A stretch of 12,477 nt of DNA, from assembly GCA_039029935.1 (NCBI GenBank), contig JBCCFC010000264.1:1-12477 (forward strand). The letters are read 5' to 3'. Every line of letters begins with the position of its first letter. Positions within the stretch are counted from its first letter, which is position 1. Positions 1 to 7,700 of this stretch are shown piece by piece. Both the position numbers and the translations under genes were made by a program. The stretch is from G039029935 sp039029935. Its GTDB lineage: Bacteria > Chloroflexota > Anaerolineae > Caldilineales > Caldilineaceae. The notes beneath the pieces were generated by a model that saw only the letters and a list, made by a program, of their open reading frames with translations, was not told where the DNA came from and ran no database searches.

Positions 1-3
1 AAA

Positions 4-51
4 AGCTTGTCAGCCAGTCAGCTTGTCAGCCAGTCAGCTTGTCAGCACTTC
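4..51. repeat. 16-nt tandem repeat, three copies
   Basis: The unit AGCTTGTCAGCCAGTC occurs at 4-19 and 20-35 exactly, and at 36-51 with changes near its end. Each unit can be read as two diverged 8-mers (AGCTTGTC and AGCCAGTC). Partial reverse-complement copies lie just downstream at 65-88, so the array also supplies the left arm of a hairpin. No coding role is seen. Confidence 0.9.
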
Positions 52-98
52 AGCACACAGGCTTACAAGCTGACGGCTGATTAGCTGAAAGCTTTTTT
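18..98 (+). terminator. repeat-derived hairpin with T-run, probable terminator of an upstream gene
   Basis: Positions 33-42 (GTCAGCTTGT) pair perfectly with 65-74 (ACAAGCTGAC). The stem continues with 26-31 against 75-80 after one bulged base, and with 18-23 against 83-88 after a mismatch and a wobble pair. This gives about 23 pairs around a 22-nt loop. Six Ts follow at 93-98, four bases after the stem. A long imperfect stem and T-run ahead of a same-strand gene fit a rho-independent terminator for a gene ending left of the window. Activity is inferred. Confidence 0.55.
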
Positions 99-126
99 AA
101 CTTTACAAATTTCATACAAAAGCAAT

Positions 127-1296
127 ATGTACGACATTATTATTGTTGGCGCGGGCGCAGCAGGAATTGGCATGGGGGCTGTCTTTCGTGATATGGGGTT
201 AACCAACTTTACGCTGATTGATCGCCATAAGGTAGGGGCCTCATTTGCGCGCTGGCCGCAACAGATGCGCTTCATTACACCCTCGTTTACGAGCAATGGC
301 TTTGGCTTGCTTGATTTAAATGCGGTGACACATACAACCTCACCCGCGTTCAGCTTGCAGCAAGAGCATCTCAGTGGGGCTGAGTACGCTTCCTATCTGC
401 GGTCGGTCGCCGACCATTATCAGCTACCCATCCAGACTGAGGTTGATGTGGCTGGTGTACAAACATTGGATGCAAACGGCAATCCGTGCGAGCCTGCACA
501 AACCGCCAGCTTTTTGCTGGAAACATCGGCTGGAATACTACAATCCCACTTTTTGGTTTGGGCGGCAGGTGAATTTCAATACCCTAACCTAGTGCCATTT
601 GATGGCGGTGAATACTGTATCCACAATGCAGTTGTACGAGATTGGGGTACTGCTGATTTTGTTGTGAACGGCGATGAGTTCATTGTTATTGGTGGCTATG
701 AAAGCGGCATAGATGCGGCCATCAACCTCGTGCAGTTGGGCAAACGTGTTCGTGTATTGGATGATTACTCGCCTTGGGAATTTGCTGGACCGGACCCTAG
801 TCTGGTGTTGTCACCCTATACACTTGGCCGATTACGATCCGCAATGGAAACAGGGCAGCTTGAGCTGATGAAAACAGGTGTTGTTTCGATTGAACGGAAC
901 CGAGCAGGCGCAGGCGTTACAGTACACACGACCGATGATCAGGTACTGCATACCGACTCCCCACCAGTTCTGGCAACAGGGTTTACAGGCAGTTTGCCGA
1001 TGATTGAGCATTTGTTAGAGCGACATCCAGAAGGTGGCTATGTGTGGTTGACGCAAGAGGCCGATGAATCACGCAGGACACCGGGGTTGTTTCTTTCCGG
1101 ACCATTTGTGCGGCATGGCAACCTCATCTTCTGTTTCATCTACAAATTTCGCCAGCGCTTTGCTATCATCGCCAATGCCATTGGCACACGTTTGGGCATG
1201 ACGGCAGATGAACTTGATGCCGTGTTTGCACCCTATCGACGCTATCAGATGTTTTTGGATGATTTGGATTGTTGTGATGATGAGTGTGTGTGTTGA
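127..1296 (+). CDS. FAD/NAD(P)-dependent oxidoreductase, flavin monooxygenase-like
   Basis: This 389-residue protein has two dinucleotide-binding folds. The FAD site is at the N-terminus (GAGAAG, residues 8-13, with acidic D32 closing the second strand). A second site has GGYESG at 189-194, expected to bind NAD(P)H. Further flavoprotein hallmarks are ATGF at 283-286 and a C-terminal GLFLSGP at 320-326. The FMO fingerprint is only approximate (F158-x-G, then H166). The length is normal for single-chain flavin monooxygenases or pyridine-nucleotide oxidoreductases. There is no signal peptide or membrane helix, so it should be cytosolic; the substrate cannot be told from sequence. The last eight residues are unusual: Cys at 382, 383, 387 and 389 among acidic residues, which could bind metal or relay electrons. 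The start is the first in-frame ATG after the upstream terminator; I see no clear Shine-Dalgarno. The DUF3500 gene follows after 98 nt on the same strand, so co-transcription is possible. Confidence 0.85.
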   Translation: MYDIIIVGAGAAGIGMGAVFRDMGLTNFTLIDRHKVGASFARWPQQMRFITPSFTSNGFGLLDLNAVTHTTSPAFSLQQEHLSGAEYASYLRSVADHYQLPIQTEVDVAGVQTLDANGNPCEPAQTASFLLETSAGILQSHFLVWAAGEFQYPNLVPFDGGEYCIHNAVVRDWGTADFVVNGDEFIVIGGYESGIDAAINLVQLGKRVRVLDDYSPWEFAGPDPSLVLSPYTLGRLRSAMETGQLELMKTGVVSIERNRAGAGVTVHTTDDQVLHTDSPPVLATGFTGSLPMIEHLLERHPEGGYVWLTQEADESRRTPGLFLSGPFVRHGNLIFCFIYKFRQRFAIIANAIGTRLGMTADELDAVFAPYRRYQMFLDDLDCCDDECVC

Positions 1297-1394
1297 GTGT
1301 CATTTTTACTAGATTGACGGATGATGCTGGGAAACAGTAAAATTCTAAATGAGTCGATATTGGCTCTAGGGCATAAACAATAGGGAGATAACAT

Positions 1395-2525
1395 ATGACA
1401 GCCAACGGTAAAAATTTATTTTATGGTGATGGTGCAGCGCAGCTTGTACAGCGCATGGGTGAAGCGGCCTCAAACTTTCTGGCAAGTCTGTCAACAGACC
1501 AACGGGCCAAGACCATTCTCCCCATGAGCGATCAAGAGAGCCGCACTGAATGGCACTATACACCGACCCCACGCAACGGTATCACCTTTAATGACATGGA
1601 CCGTAACCAACAGCGCTTGTGCCAAAAGCTGGTCGCAACAGGATTAAGCCGCTCTGGTTATGTCACCGCCTCGACGATTATGGGCTTAGAGACAACGTTG
1701 GATAGGCTCGAGGGATGGACGACCGACACTTGGTGGCGTGATTCACATCTCTATCACCTCACCATCTTTGATACACCAGACGGACAAAAGCCTTGGGGCT
1801 GGCGCTTTGAGGGACACCACATCTCGCTCAACTATACCATTGCTGGTGGGCGCATTGTTGCCCCTACACCAACCTTCTTTGGCTCCAATCCGGCAAGTTC
1901 TCCACTAGGGCGTACAAGCTGGCTGCGTCCGTTGGGAGCCACCGAAGATTTGGGGCGTGAGCTGGTCTATGCGCTGGATGAACACCAGCGTCACCACGCC
2001 ATTGTCACCAACGTTGCCCCACCTGATCTCGTCTCGCTCAATCGACCTAAAGTGCTTGAAGGAATGCTGCCGACACGGACAGAGGGCATTGAGGACCCGC
2101 CAACCGTTGCCCAGCAGTTTGCGGGTGGTGAGCATTGGATGAAGGTGCTGGGGACAAAGCCGACTCATCTGGAGGCTGTGCGCTATACAACCAAACCCAA
2201 GGGCATCGCGGCCAGCGAGATGACCGATGCACAACAGGAAATCATGCTGGCTCTAATCGGTGAATATCTCTATCGAATGCCAGATGAATTGGCCGAAATT
2301 GAGATGAAAAGCATCCAAGCACGGGGCATCGAAAACATGCACTTTGTATGGGCAGGGCCGACTGAACCACAACAACCCCATTACTATCGCTTGCAAGGCC
2401 CGCGCTTCTTAATCGAGCATGACAACATCCAGAATGATGCCAACCACGTCCATTCAGTCTGGCGCGATCCAGAGAACGATTTTGGTGTTGATGTGTTGGC
2501 GCATCATTATGAGCATTCGCACTGA
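1395..2525 (+). CDS. DUF3500 family protein
   Basis: This 376-residue protein matches the DUF3500 family as I know it. Signs are an N-terminal helical part with SLSTDQRAK (31-39), a central block WGWRFEGHH (134-142) followed by SLNYT, and a His-rich C-terminal block (LIEHDN at 339-344, ANHVHSVWRDPENDFG at 349-364, final LAHHYEHSH). The clustered His, Asp and Glu residues suggest a metal-binding or hydrolytic site, but no reaction is established for the family. There is no signal peptide here, so a cytosolic location is likely. The start is supported by AGGGAG at 1382-1387, seven bases before the ATG. The gene follows the flavin oxidoreductase and is closed by a strong hairpin terminator; shared transcription suggests, but does not show, a shared pathway. 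Family assignment is fairly sure; function is unknown. Confidence 0.85.
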   Translation: MTANGKNLFYGDGAAQLVQRMGEAASNFLASLSTDQRAKTILPMSDQESRTEWHYTPTPRNGITFNDMDRNQQRLCQKLVATGLSRSGYVTASTIMGLETTLDRLEGWTTDTWWRDSHLYHLTIFDTPDGQKPWGWRFEGHHISLNYTIAGGRIVAPTPTFFGSNPASSPLGRTSWLRPLGATEDLGRELVYALDEHQRHHAIVTNVAPPDLVSLNRPKVLEGMLPTRTEGIEDPPTVAQQFAGGEHWMKVLGTKPTHLEAVRYTTKPKGIAASEMTDAQQEIMLALIGEYLYRMPDELAEIEMKSIQARGIENMHFVWAGPTEPQQPHYYRLQGPRFLIEHDNIQNDANHVHSVWRDPENDFGVDVLAHHYEHSH

Positions 2526-2534
2526 TGGAAGGAT

Positions 2535-2605
2535 TGGTAAGTCGGTAAGTCGGTAGGTCGGTAATCGGTACCGACACACCGAGTACCGACACACCGTATT
2601 TTTTT
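2535..2605 (+). terminator. intrinsic terminator built from iterated 8-mers
   Basis: The left arm is a run of GGTAAGTC-like octamers (2536-2563) and the right arm holds their inverted copies (2569-2596). Perfect stem segments are 2557-2563 with 2569-2575 (GTCGGTA/TACCGAC), 2551-2554 with 2578-2581, and 2541-2547 with 2584-2590, plus three pairs at the base. Small internal loops separate them. The apical loop is five bases. Seven Ts follow at 2599-2605. The hairpin starts about 10 nt after the DUF3500 stop codon, as expected for its terminator. Confidence 0.75.
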
Positions 2606-2812
2606 ACACAAAGACAGTGACACGCGATGTCATCTATGCAGCGTGTGCAGTGTATCTGTTGCTGGGGGTGATGTTTGTCCCGCTCTATGTAGGCGCGGTC
2701 GATTGCCAGTATTGAGGCCATCATTGGTGTCCTTTACATCACGGTGATTATGGCAAGGTTGGTTGGCATGTATGCGACGAGGGAAGAGGGAAGAGGGAAG
2801 AGGGAAGAGTAA
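2606..2812 (+). pseudogene. remnant of a two-helix ion channel (Ion_trans_2-like), pore loop lost
   Basis: Two transmembrane-like segments can be read in different frames. Frame A (codons from 2617) gives TRDVIYAACAVYLLLGVMF and stops at 2713-2715. Frame B (codons from 2696) gives ARSIASIEAIIGVLYITV and then ARLVGMYATR, ending at 2810-2812. In intact bacterial two-helix channels as I remember them, the first helix resembles the frame A segment and the second resembles the frame B segment, with a pore loop carrying a G-Y-G filter between them. Here the two meet at about 2690-2696 with no room for a pore and a +1 frame change, so this is probably a deletion remnant. No start codon with a ribosome site is seen, a terminator T-run directly precedes it, and a heptamer array abuts the end. 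The family call comes from pattern memory, not a search. Confidence 0.55.
2781..2808. repeat. heptamer tandem repeat GGGAAGA, four copies
   Basis: Four exact copies of GGGAAGA run without spacers and overlap the 3' end of the channel remnant. The run is all purine on the plus strand. It resembles the short tandemly repeated heptamers described in filamentous cyanobacteria. Nine bases separate it from a second, different heptamer array. Confidence 0.95.
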
Positions 2813-2816
2813 ACAA

Positions 2817-2844
2817 TCAACTTTCAACTTTCAACTTTCAACTT
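2817..2844. repeat. heptamer tandem repeat TCAACTT, four copies
   Basis: Four exact copies of TCAACTT run without spacers, ending 16 bases before the ribosome binding site of the 107-residue gene. The array therefore lies within the promoter or 5' leader of that gene, where copy-number change could alter spacing. That regulatory idea is inference. Confidence 0.95.
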
Positions 2845-2860
2845 TTCAGCCCTTTCTATC

Positions 2861-2867
2861 AGGAGGA
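2861..2867 (+). promoter_or_regulatory. strong ribosome binding site of the 107-residue gene
   Basis: AGGAGGA lies five bases before ATG 2873. It is the best Shine-Dalgarno in the window and supports the first ATG rather than the in-frame ATG at 2882. It is the main argument that this short orphan gene is translated. Confidence 0.8.
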
Positions 2868-2872
2868 TTATC

Positions 2873-3196
2873 ATGGGTAGTATGCGTTATGATAACGAAA
2901 CTGTATTAGAGTTTGCACAAGAAATTCAGCAAACCTTGACTGAGCAGAAAGCGTCGGTGGTGGCGGAAATTCGCTCATACCCACCGCCGATTGCGGGGTG
3001 TGATGTGCAATTCAATCATTTGCTGGCGCAACGGACGGGGTTGATACGTGAGATTCGACGATTTGACGCGCTTATCAAACCCTTCCTCAACCGTCAACAC
3101 ACAGATTTCGAGTTAGGCCCGCTGGTTCATCAATTTGTGATGGAGTCTGCCTATTTAAATCGTGATTCGGTAAACTTATCGCTTAATCTTGATTGA
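2873..3196 (+). CDS. hypothetical protein, 107 residues
   Basis: I do not recognise a family. The protein is charged and apparently soluble, with no signal peptide or membrane helix. The N-terminal part (residues about 8-34) looks helical (VLEFAQEIQQTLTEQ), then a proline-rich turn YPPPIAGCD (36-44) holds the only Cys. A second helical, Arg-rich stretch follows (about 46-75, with REIRRFDALI). A consensus-strength ribosome site supports its reality. It stands alone: upstream lie the heptamer arrays and a decayed channel gene, downstream is the convergent dioxygenase. It could be a small regulatory or adaptor protein, but the sequence does not decide this. Confidence 0.65.
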   Translation: MGSMRYDNETVLEFAQEIQQTLTEQKASVVAEIRSYPPPIAGCDVQFNHLLAQRTGLIREIRRFDALIKPFLNRQHTDFELGPLVHQFVMESAYLNRDSVNLSLNLD

Positions 3197-3296
3197 TAAC
3201 GGTTCTTCTACTGAAAGATTTCAATCTTTTCTAGAAAATCCTCCACATGCCCCATTGTGGCTTTCGAGTGCCGATTACGTACCTCGACATCCGCTC

Positions 3297-3314
3297 AAAT
3301 TGCATACAATTTTT
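3297..3314 (+). terminator. weak AT-rich hairpin between convergent genes
   Basis: AAATTG (3297-3302) pairs with CAATTT (3307-3312) around the loop CATA and is followed by two more Ts, making a T5 run at 3310-3314. A second weak hairpin (AAAGATT at 3214-3220 with AATCTTT at 3223-3229) lies nearer the stop codon of the 107-residue gene. Either could end transcription in this convergent spacer; both stems are short and AT-rich. Confidence 0.3.
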
Positions 3315-3317
3315 AAT

Positions 3318-4166
3318 TCACGACCTCCACTCTTTCACCCCTAACAACTTCTCACCCAACTCACTCAACACAGCCACATCAAAATATTCACGCTCAAACC
3401 CACGCGTATCACCAGCAGGCTTATCCCACGCCGTCACTTGGTTCTGCCATGCCTCAATGCGGTGCGAGCGCTTTTCCTCACGCACACTGGCATCCGTAGG
3501 CGGTGGTGACATGGTAATGTACTGCGCTAGTCGAGGTTGGGTGCTATGATTACGGCTGTTGCCATGTGGGAGCAGACTGTGCCAGATCAGCAAGTCACCT
3601 GCTTTGCCGGGGATGGTCTGGATGTCAAACTCGTCGGGGTTGGGGCGTAGGGAACTGCCTTCGGGTTGGGCCTTCACCCAGTCAGCAACTTTATGGTGAA
3701 AGCCGGGTGCGCATTGAAAGCCACCTTGATCGGCATCGGTATCGGCGAGGAAGAGGACACCCTGCACCATGAAGGGGAGCGGCTTCTGAGAGACATCGAC
3801 ATCCCAATGGAACATGCCATGATAGTCCCAGTCTGGTTGACGGGCGGGTGGGTTCATGTTGGCGCGGTCAATGCTCACCCACAGCTTTTCTGTGTCCCAG
3901 ATATCGGTGAAGGCGCGGTGAATGTCAGGGTGTTGACGGTTATCCCAGAGAGACTGATGCTGATACATCTCCAACATACCGTGCTTGCTGATCGGTGCGT
4001 CATACCACGTTTCGGGGTCGTTGCGGTCTACCTGCAAAAAGGTCCAGATGGCGTCAATCACGGCGTCCACGTTAGCCTGTGGGACGATATTGGGTAGGAT
4101 GACATAGCCGTGTTCTTCCCAATGCGCACGTTGTTCTGATGTTAAAAATTGGTCTTTATGTATCAT
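3318..4166 (-). CDS. phytanoyl-CoA dioxygenase (PhyH) family protein
   Basis: This 282-residue protein is expected to be a non-haem Fe(II)/2-oxoglutarate oxygenase that hydroxylates a small molecule. The double-stranded beta-helix signature is complete. The HxD pair is H120-W-D122 and the distal His is H201 in LLPHGNSRN. R212 lies 11 residues further on, the same spacing as H264 and R275 (2-oxoglutarate binding) in human PhyH. Supporting blocks are HGYVILPNIV (19-28), QGVLFLADTDADQGGFQCAPGFH (135-157, typical of the fold) and GKAGDLLIWH (187-196). There is no signal peptide. The start ATG at 4164-4166 has AGAGG at 4177-4181 on the minus strand. The gene converges on the 107-residue gene and diverges from the giant exoprotein gene. 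The natural substrate cannot be named: the family covers lipid, ectoine, halogenation and secondary-metabolite enzymes. Confidence 0.9.
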   Translation of the reverse strand: MIHKDQFLTSEQRAHWEEHGYVILPNIVPQANVDAVIDAIWTFLQVDRNDPETWYDAPISKHGMLEMYQHQSLWDNRQHPDIHRAFTDIWDTEKLWVSIDRANMNPPARQPDWDYHGMFHWDVDVSQKPLPFMVQGVLFLADTDADQGGFQCAPGFHHKVADWVKAQPEGSSLRPNPDEFDIQTIPGKAGDLLIWHSLLPHGNSRNHSTQPRLAQYITMSPPPTDASVREEKRSHRIEAWQNQVTAWDKPAGDTRGFEREYFDVAVLSELGEKLLGVKEWRS

Positions 4167-4229
4167 TTTAGTAAAACCTCTAAAAATTTCTACTGATTAT
4201 TCAGAATTATTTCACATTTATTTACAATT

Positions 4230-4256
4230 TTGTTAGTTCGTCAGCTATGGTATACT
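4230..4256 (+). promoter_or_regulatory. candidate sigma-70-type promoter for the giant exoprotein gene
   Basis: TATACT at 4251-4256 is a good -10 element. TTGTTA at 4230-4235 is a possible -35 with 15-bp spacing (16 bp if TTTGTT at 4229 is used). This lies in an AT-rich divergent spacer and would give a leader of about 190 nt. The spacing is slightly short and no transcript data exist. Confidence 0.35.
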
Positions 4257-4350
4257 GCATAGACGACCTAAGCTTATCATAAAACATAGCCAAACAAAAC
4301 TACCTCATAAAAACACTGATACGGCCAAACACAGATTGATTTAATTTGAT

Positions 4351-4402
4351 CCATACCTGCGTTTAACGCGGATATGGCTGAAGATGATTTGATGAGCTAT
4401 CC
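4351..4402 (+). promoter_or_regulatory. leader hairpin with an alternative pairing, upstream of the giant gene
   Basis: CCATACCTGCGT (4351-4362) pairs with ACGCGGATATGG (4366-4377) around a three-base loop, with one C-A mismatch and one G-T pair. The right arm also pairs differently: GGATA plus GCT (4370-4374, 4377-4379) with AGCTATCC (4395-4402). The two structures exclude each other. No T-run follows, so this is not a terminator. It could affect mRNA stability or translation, or be chance; no known riboswitch class is recognised. Confidence 0.35.
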
Positions 4403-4442
4403 GTATTTATGTTTCACAGCTTTCACATCATAGAAAATCATT

Positions 4443-4449
4443 GAGGAAA
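4443..4449 (+). promoter_or_regulatory. ribosome binding site that decides the start of the giant gene
   Basis: GAGGAAA lies five bases before ATG 4455. The internal in-frame ATG at 4656 (residue 68) would give an ordinary short signal peptide but has no Shine-Dalgarno. The ribosome site therefore favours the long N-terminal region as genuine. Confidence 0.6.
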
Positions 4450-4454
4450 GACCA

Positions 4455-4739
4455 ATGCGACCATCGAAGAGAGATACCAATCAACCACATCGTTTGATTG
4501 AGCCGAGTGTTACCGTAAGTCCAGAACACTGGGCGAGCCATTGGGCTGAGGCGGGGCAACAGGGGCTTGCGCTAATCACCAAATACACGGCCAAATATCC
4601 ACAACTTGCTAAACAATTTTTGCAGCAATTTACGCAGCAGTTCACCCAGAACTATATGCAACAGTTGACCAAAGTAGCCCTTGCAGGCACACTGGGGGCG
4701 ACGTTGCTGTTGACCTCCGGCACACCTGCGCTTTATGCA
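4455..4739 (+). other. signal peptide with unusually long N-region
   Basis: A hydrophobic core (VALAGTLGATLLL, residues 74-86) and a cleavage-like ALYA before G96 form a standard Sec-type C-terminal half. About 72 residues precede it, including a Gln/Phe-rich, probably helical stretch (QFLQQFTQQFTQNYMQQ, 54-70). The long form is supported by the ribosome site at 4443-4449. Extended N-regions are known in some large secreted proteins such as autotransporters; here the role is unknown. Confidence 0.7.
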
Positions 4740-7700
4740 GGGACCATCACAGTGGATGCAACTACGCTGGGGGCTGGGACATGTGACCTTGCTGAGGCCA
4801 TTATCACGGCCAACGGTGATAGTGATTCGGGTGGCTGTGTGGATAGCGACAGTGCCGCCGCCGATGTCATCGACCTTAACAGCTTGATCATCAGCCTGAT
4901 GAGTGCGCCTGCGGGTTATGCGGAGAATGGAGACAATGGCTTGCCCTCCGTTACCAGTGTCGTGACCATTCAAAATGGAACCATTCAGCGGACAGATGGC
5001 AGCCCCAGCTTTCGCATTTTGCATGTGGATGGGCAGAGCGGGAGCGGTGGTCAATTGACCGTGAGCAATGTCACCGTACAGGGTGGTGCAGGGGTTGCGA
5101 CGGGTGGGGGCATCTTTGCAGACAGCGGGGCAGCGGTAACGTTGACCAACAGCAGCTTGATTACAGGCAACACGGTGACCAGTCGCGGTGGCGGGGTCTA
5201 TGTTGAGGATAGTACGCTCACCGTTGTGAATAGCAAGATTGCGGGCAACGCCTCCAGCGATGATGGTGGCGGTGCATACATTGATGACAGCAGTGTGGCA
5301 ACGTTGACCAACAGCGATGTCTATGGCAATGTGGCAGCGGATGATGGCGGCGGCATTCGTGTTGACAACAGCACGTTGACGGTTTCGAGCAGCCGCATTT
5401 TTGACAACGAGGCCACAGGGGACGACGGTGGTGGTATTCGTGTTAACAACAATAGCCAACTCATCGTTACCAATAGCGATATCTATCAAAACCGTTCTGG
5501 CTCGGATGGGGGCGGGGTGCGTGTCACCACAGACAGCCATGTCACTGTCAGCAACAGCAATATTTTTTCCAACACGTCAACGGAAGATGGTGGTGGGATA
5601 TTTATTCGTTATACCAGTTTCTTGACCATTACCAACAACAGTGTCATATCGGGCAATGTCGTACAGAATCGAGGTGGTGGCATTTATGTTGGCACAAATA
5701 GCAGTCTTTCACTTGCCAATGTCGCCATCTCTGACAATCAAGCGCAGACCTCTGACGGTGGTGGTGTAGCTGTGTTTAGTAGTACAGTCACCATTGCCGA
5801 CAGCACGATATCGGGCAATGTTGCACAGGTTGACGGTGGCGGTATCTACGCGGTCAATGGCAGTTCGGTACAAATCAATAACACGGCTCTGAGCAATAAC
5901 ACGGCGACGACCTTTGATGGTGGTGGTGTTTATGTCTATGACAGTGATCTGACCATGACAAACAGCACACTGATTGGCAACAGTGCCGGGGTTGATGGGG
6001 GGGCACTCTACCAGAGTAATAGTGGAAGCCAGACGACGACCATCAGCCAAAGTTGTATTGTCAGCAACTCGACCACAAGTGGGTCGGATGTGCATCATGT
6101 CGCGGGCAACAATATCCAAGCCAGCAACAATTGGTGGGGGGCTGCGAATGGGCCTAGCGGTGTTGCAAGTGGCTCTGGGGATAGTGTCAATAGCAATGTT
6201 GTCTATAGTCCTTATCTGACCAGCGCACCAGAGTGTCCTGCGATTGTCACCAGTATACCAACAGCGACACCGACCTCAACATCGACTGCAACGTCAACAC
6301 CAACCCCGACATCGACTGCCACATCGACTCCTACATCAACGGCTGAAACATCGACAGCGACCCCCACTGCTACGCCCGTACCGTCCTCCACGAGCACAAA
6401 TACACCCATTGCGACATCGACTGCAACACCTACTGCAACACCTACTGCAACACCTACTGCAACACCTACTGTAACTGCTACACCCACGCCTTCAGCGTCG
6501 CCAACAGGGACAAGTACACCCACGTTGACGACGACACCCACACTGATACCTTCAGCGACGCCAACAGAAACCAGTTCCCCAACGTTGACGGCCACGCCGA
6601 CCCCATCACCAACGGAAACCAGTACGTCAACACCGACCGCTGCTTTGACACCCTCTGCCACCTCGACAGAAATAGCCCCATCAACAGCCACCCCAACAGC
6701 CACAGATACAATCGCACCCTCTGCTGATACAGTCACACCGACCTTCACACCGACCTCCACACCAACGTCAACGCCATCACCCACTCTATCACCCACGCCA
6801 ATGCTTACACCACCGCCCACCATCATTGGGGCAGCAGATGGTGTGATCGATGTACGGATTGCGGCATCATCCGATGATGTAGAAGAGCGATTGTCGGATG
6901 GAACCATGTATCTGGATAGCAGCGATTTGGAGTTGGGAGATGACCCCAGCACGCTGGGTGAGCAGACAGTGGGACTACGCTTCCCCAACCTTGCCATTCC
7001 GCACAATGTAAAAATCACACGTGCGTACATTGAGTTTGAGACGGACAGTGGCGGGTCGGAAAGCACATCGGTCTCCATTTTTGCCCAAGCCAGCGACAAT
7101 GCGCCCGCGTTTGAGGATAGTATCCACAACCTCACCAGCCGTACCAAGGGTGCCGCCAGTGTGGGTTGGTCCAATATTCCGGCATGGGTCAGCGAGGATG
7201 AGCTTCATCAAACACCCGATCTATCGACCATTGTGCAAGAGATTGTCAACCGTGCTGGCTGGCAATCAGGCAACAGCATGGTCTTTATCATCGAAGGCAC
7301 AGGCGAGCGCGGAGCAGAATCCTATGACGGCAAGCCCAGTGCAGCCCCGCTGCTCCATGTCGAGTTTGATGAGATCACGCTGGACCCACCAGCCACATCC
7401 ACCCAAACACCCACACCTGTCGCCACCGTTGAGCGGCGCATTCAGGTGCGCGTCAACAATGGCTCGGACGATGTTGAGGAACGCTTTAGTGATGGCCTGA
7501 TGTACATGAATAGCAGCGACCTTGAGTTGGGTGAGGACCCGGGGACATTGGGCGAGCAGACAGTGGGGTTGCGCTTTAATGGGCTAGATATTCCGCAAGG
7601 CTCGACCATTGGCAATGCCTATATTGTCTTCCAAGCAGAGGATGATAATAATGAAGCAACCGATCTATTTATTGACATACAAGATGCAGACCATGCCCCG

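Noticed and set aside
1..98. CRISPR array
   Set aside because: The 16-nt units are directly adjacent without unique spacers, and no cas gene is present.
1297..1394. Terminator between the flavin oxidoreductase and DUF3500 genes
   Set aside because: Only a seven-pair stem (TTTTACT with AGTAAAA) with a loop of about 25 nt and no T-run is seen, too weak to argue against co-transcription.
2242..2724. A 160-residue minus-strand open frame across the DUF3500 3' end, terminator and channel remnant
   Set aside because: It crosses a terminator hairpin and two features on the other strand, and its sequence is low-complexity His/Thr-rich without family resemblance.
3666..4097. A 143-residue plus-strand open frame opposite the PhyH gene
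   Set aside because: The minus strand encodes a complete PhyH catalytic signature; the plus-strand reading has no recognisable motif.
4572..5540. A 322-residue minus-strand open frame opposite the signal peptide and beta-helix
   Set aside because: It mirrors the repetitive beta-helix coding sequence, shows no domain and conflicts with the clearly coding plus-strand frame.
6212..7174. A 320-residue minus-strand open frame rich in Val-Gly repeats
   Set aside because: It is the antisense reading of the Thr/Pro linker; the GVGV pattern is the complement of ACN-CCN codons and has no ribosome site or family signal.
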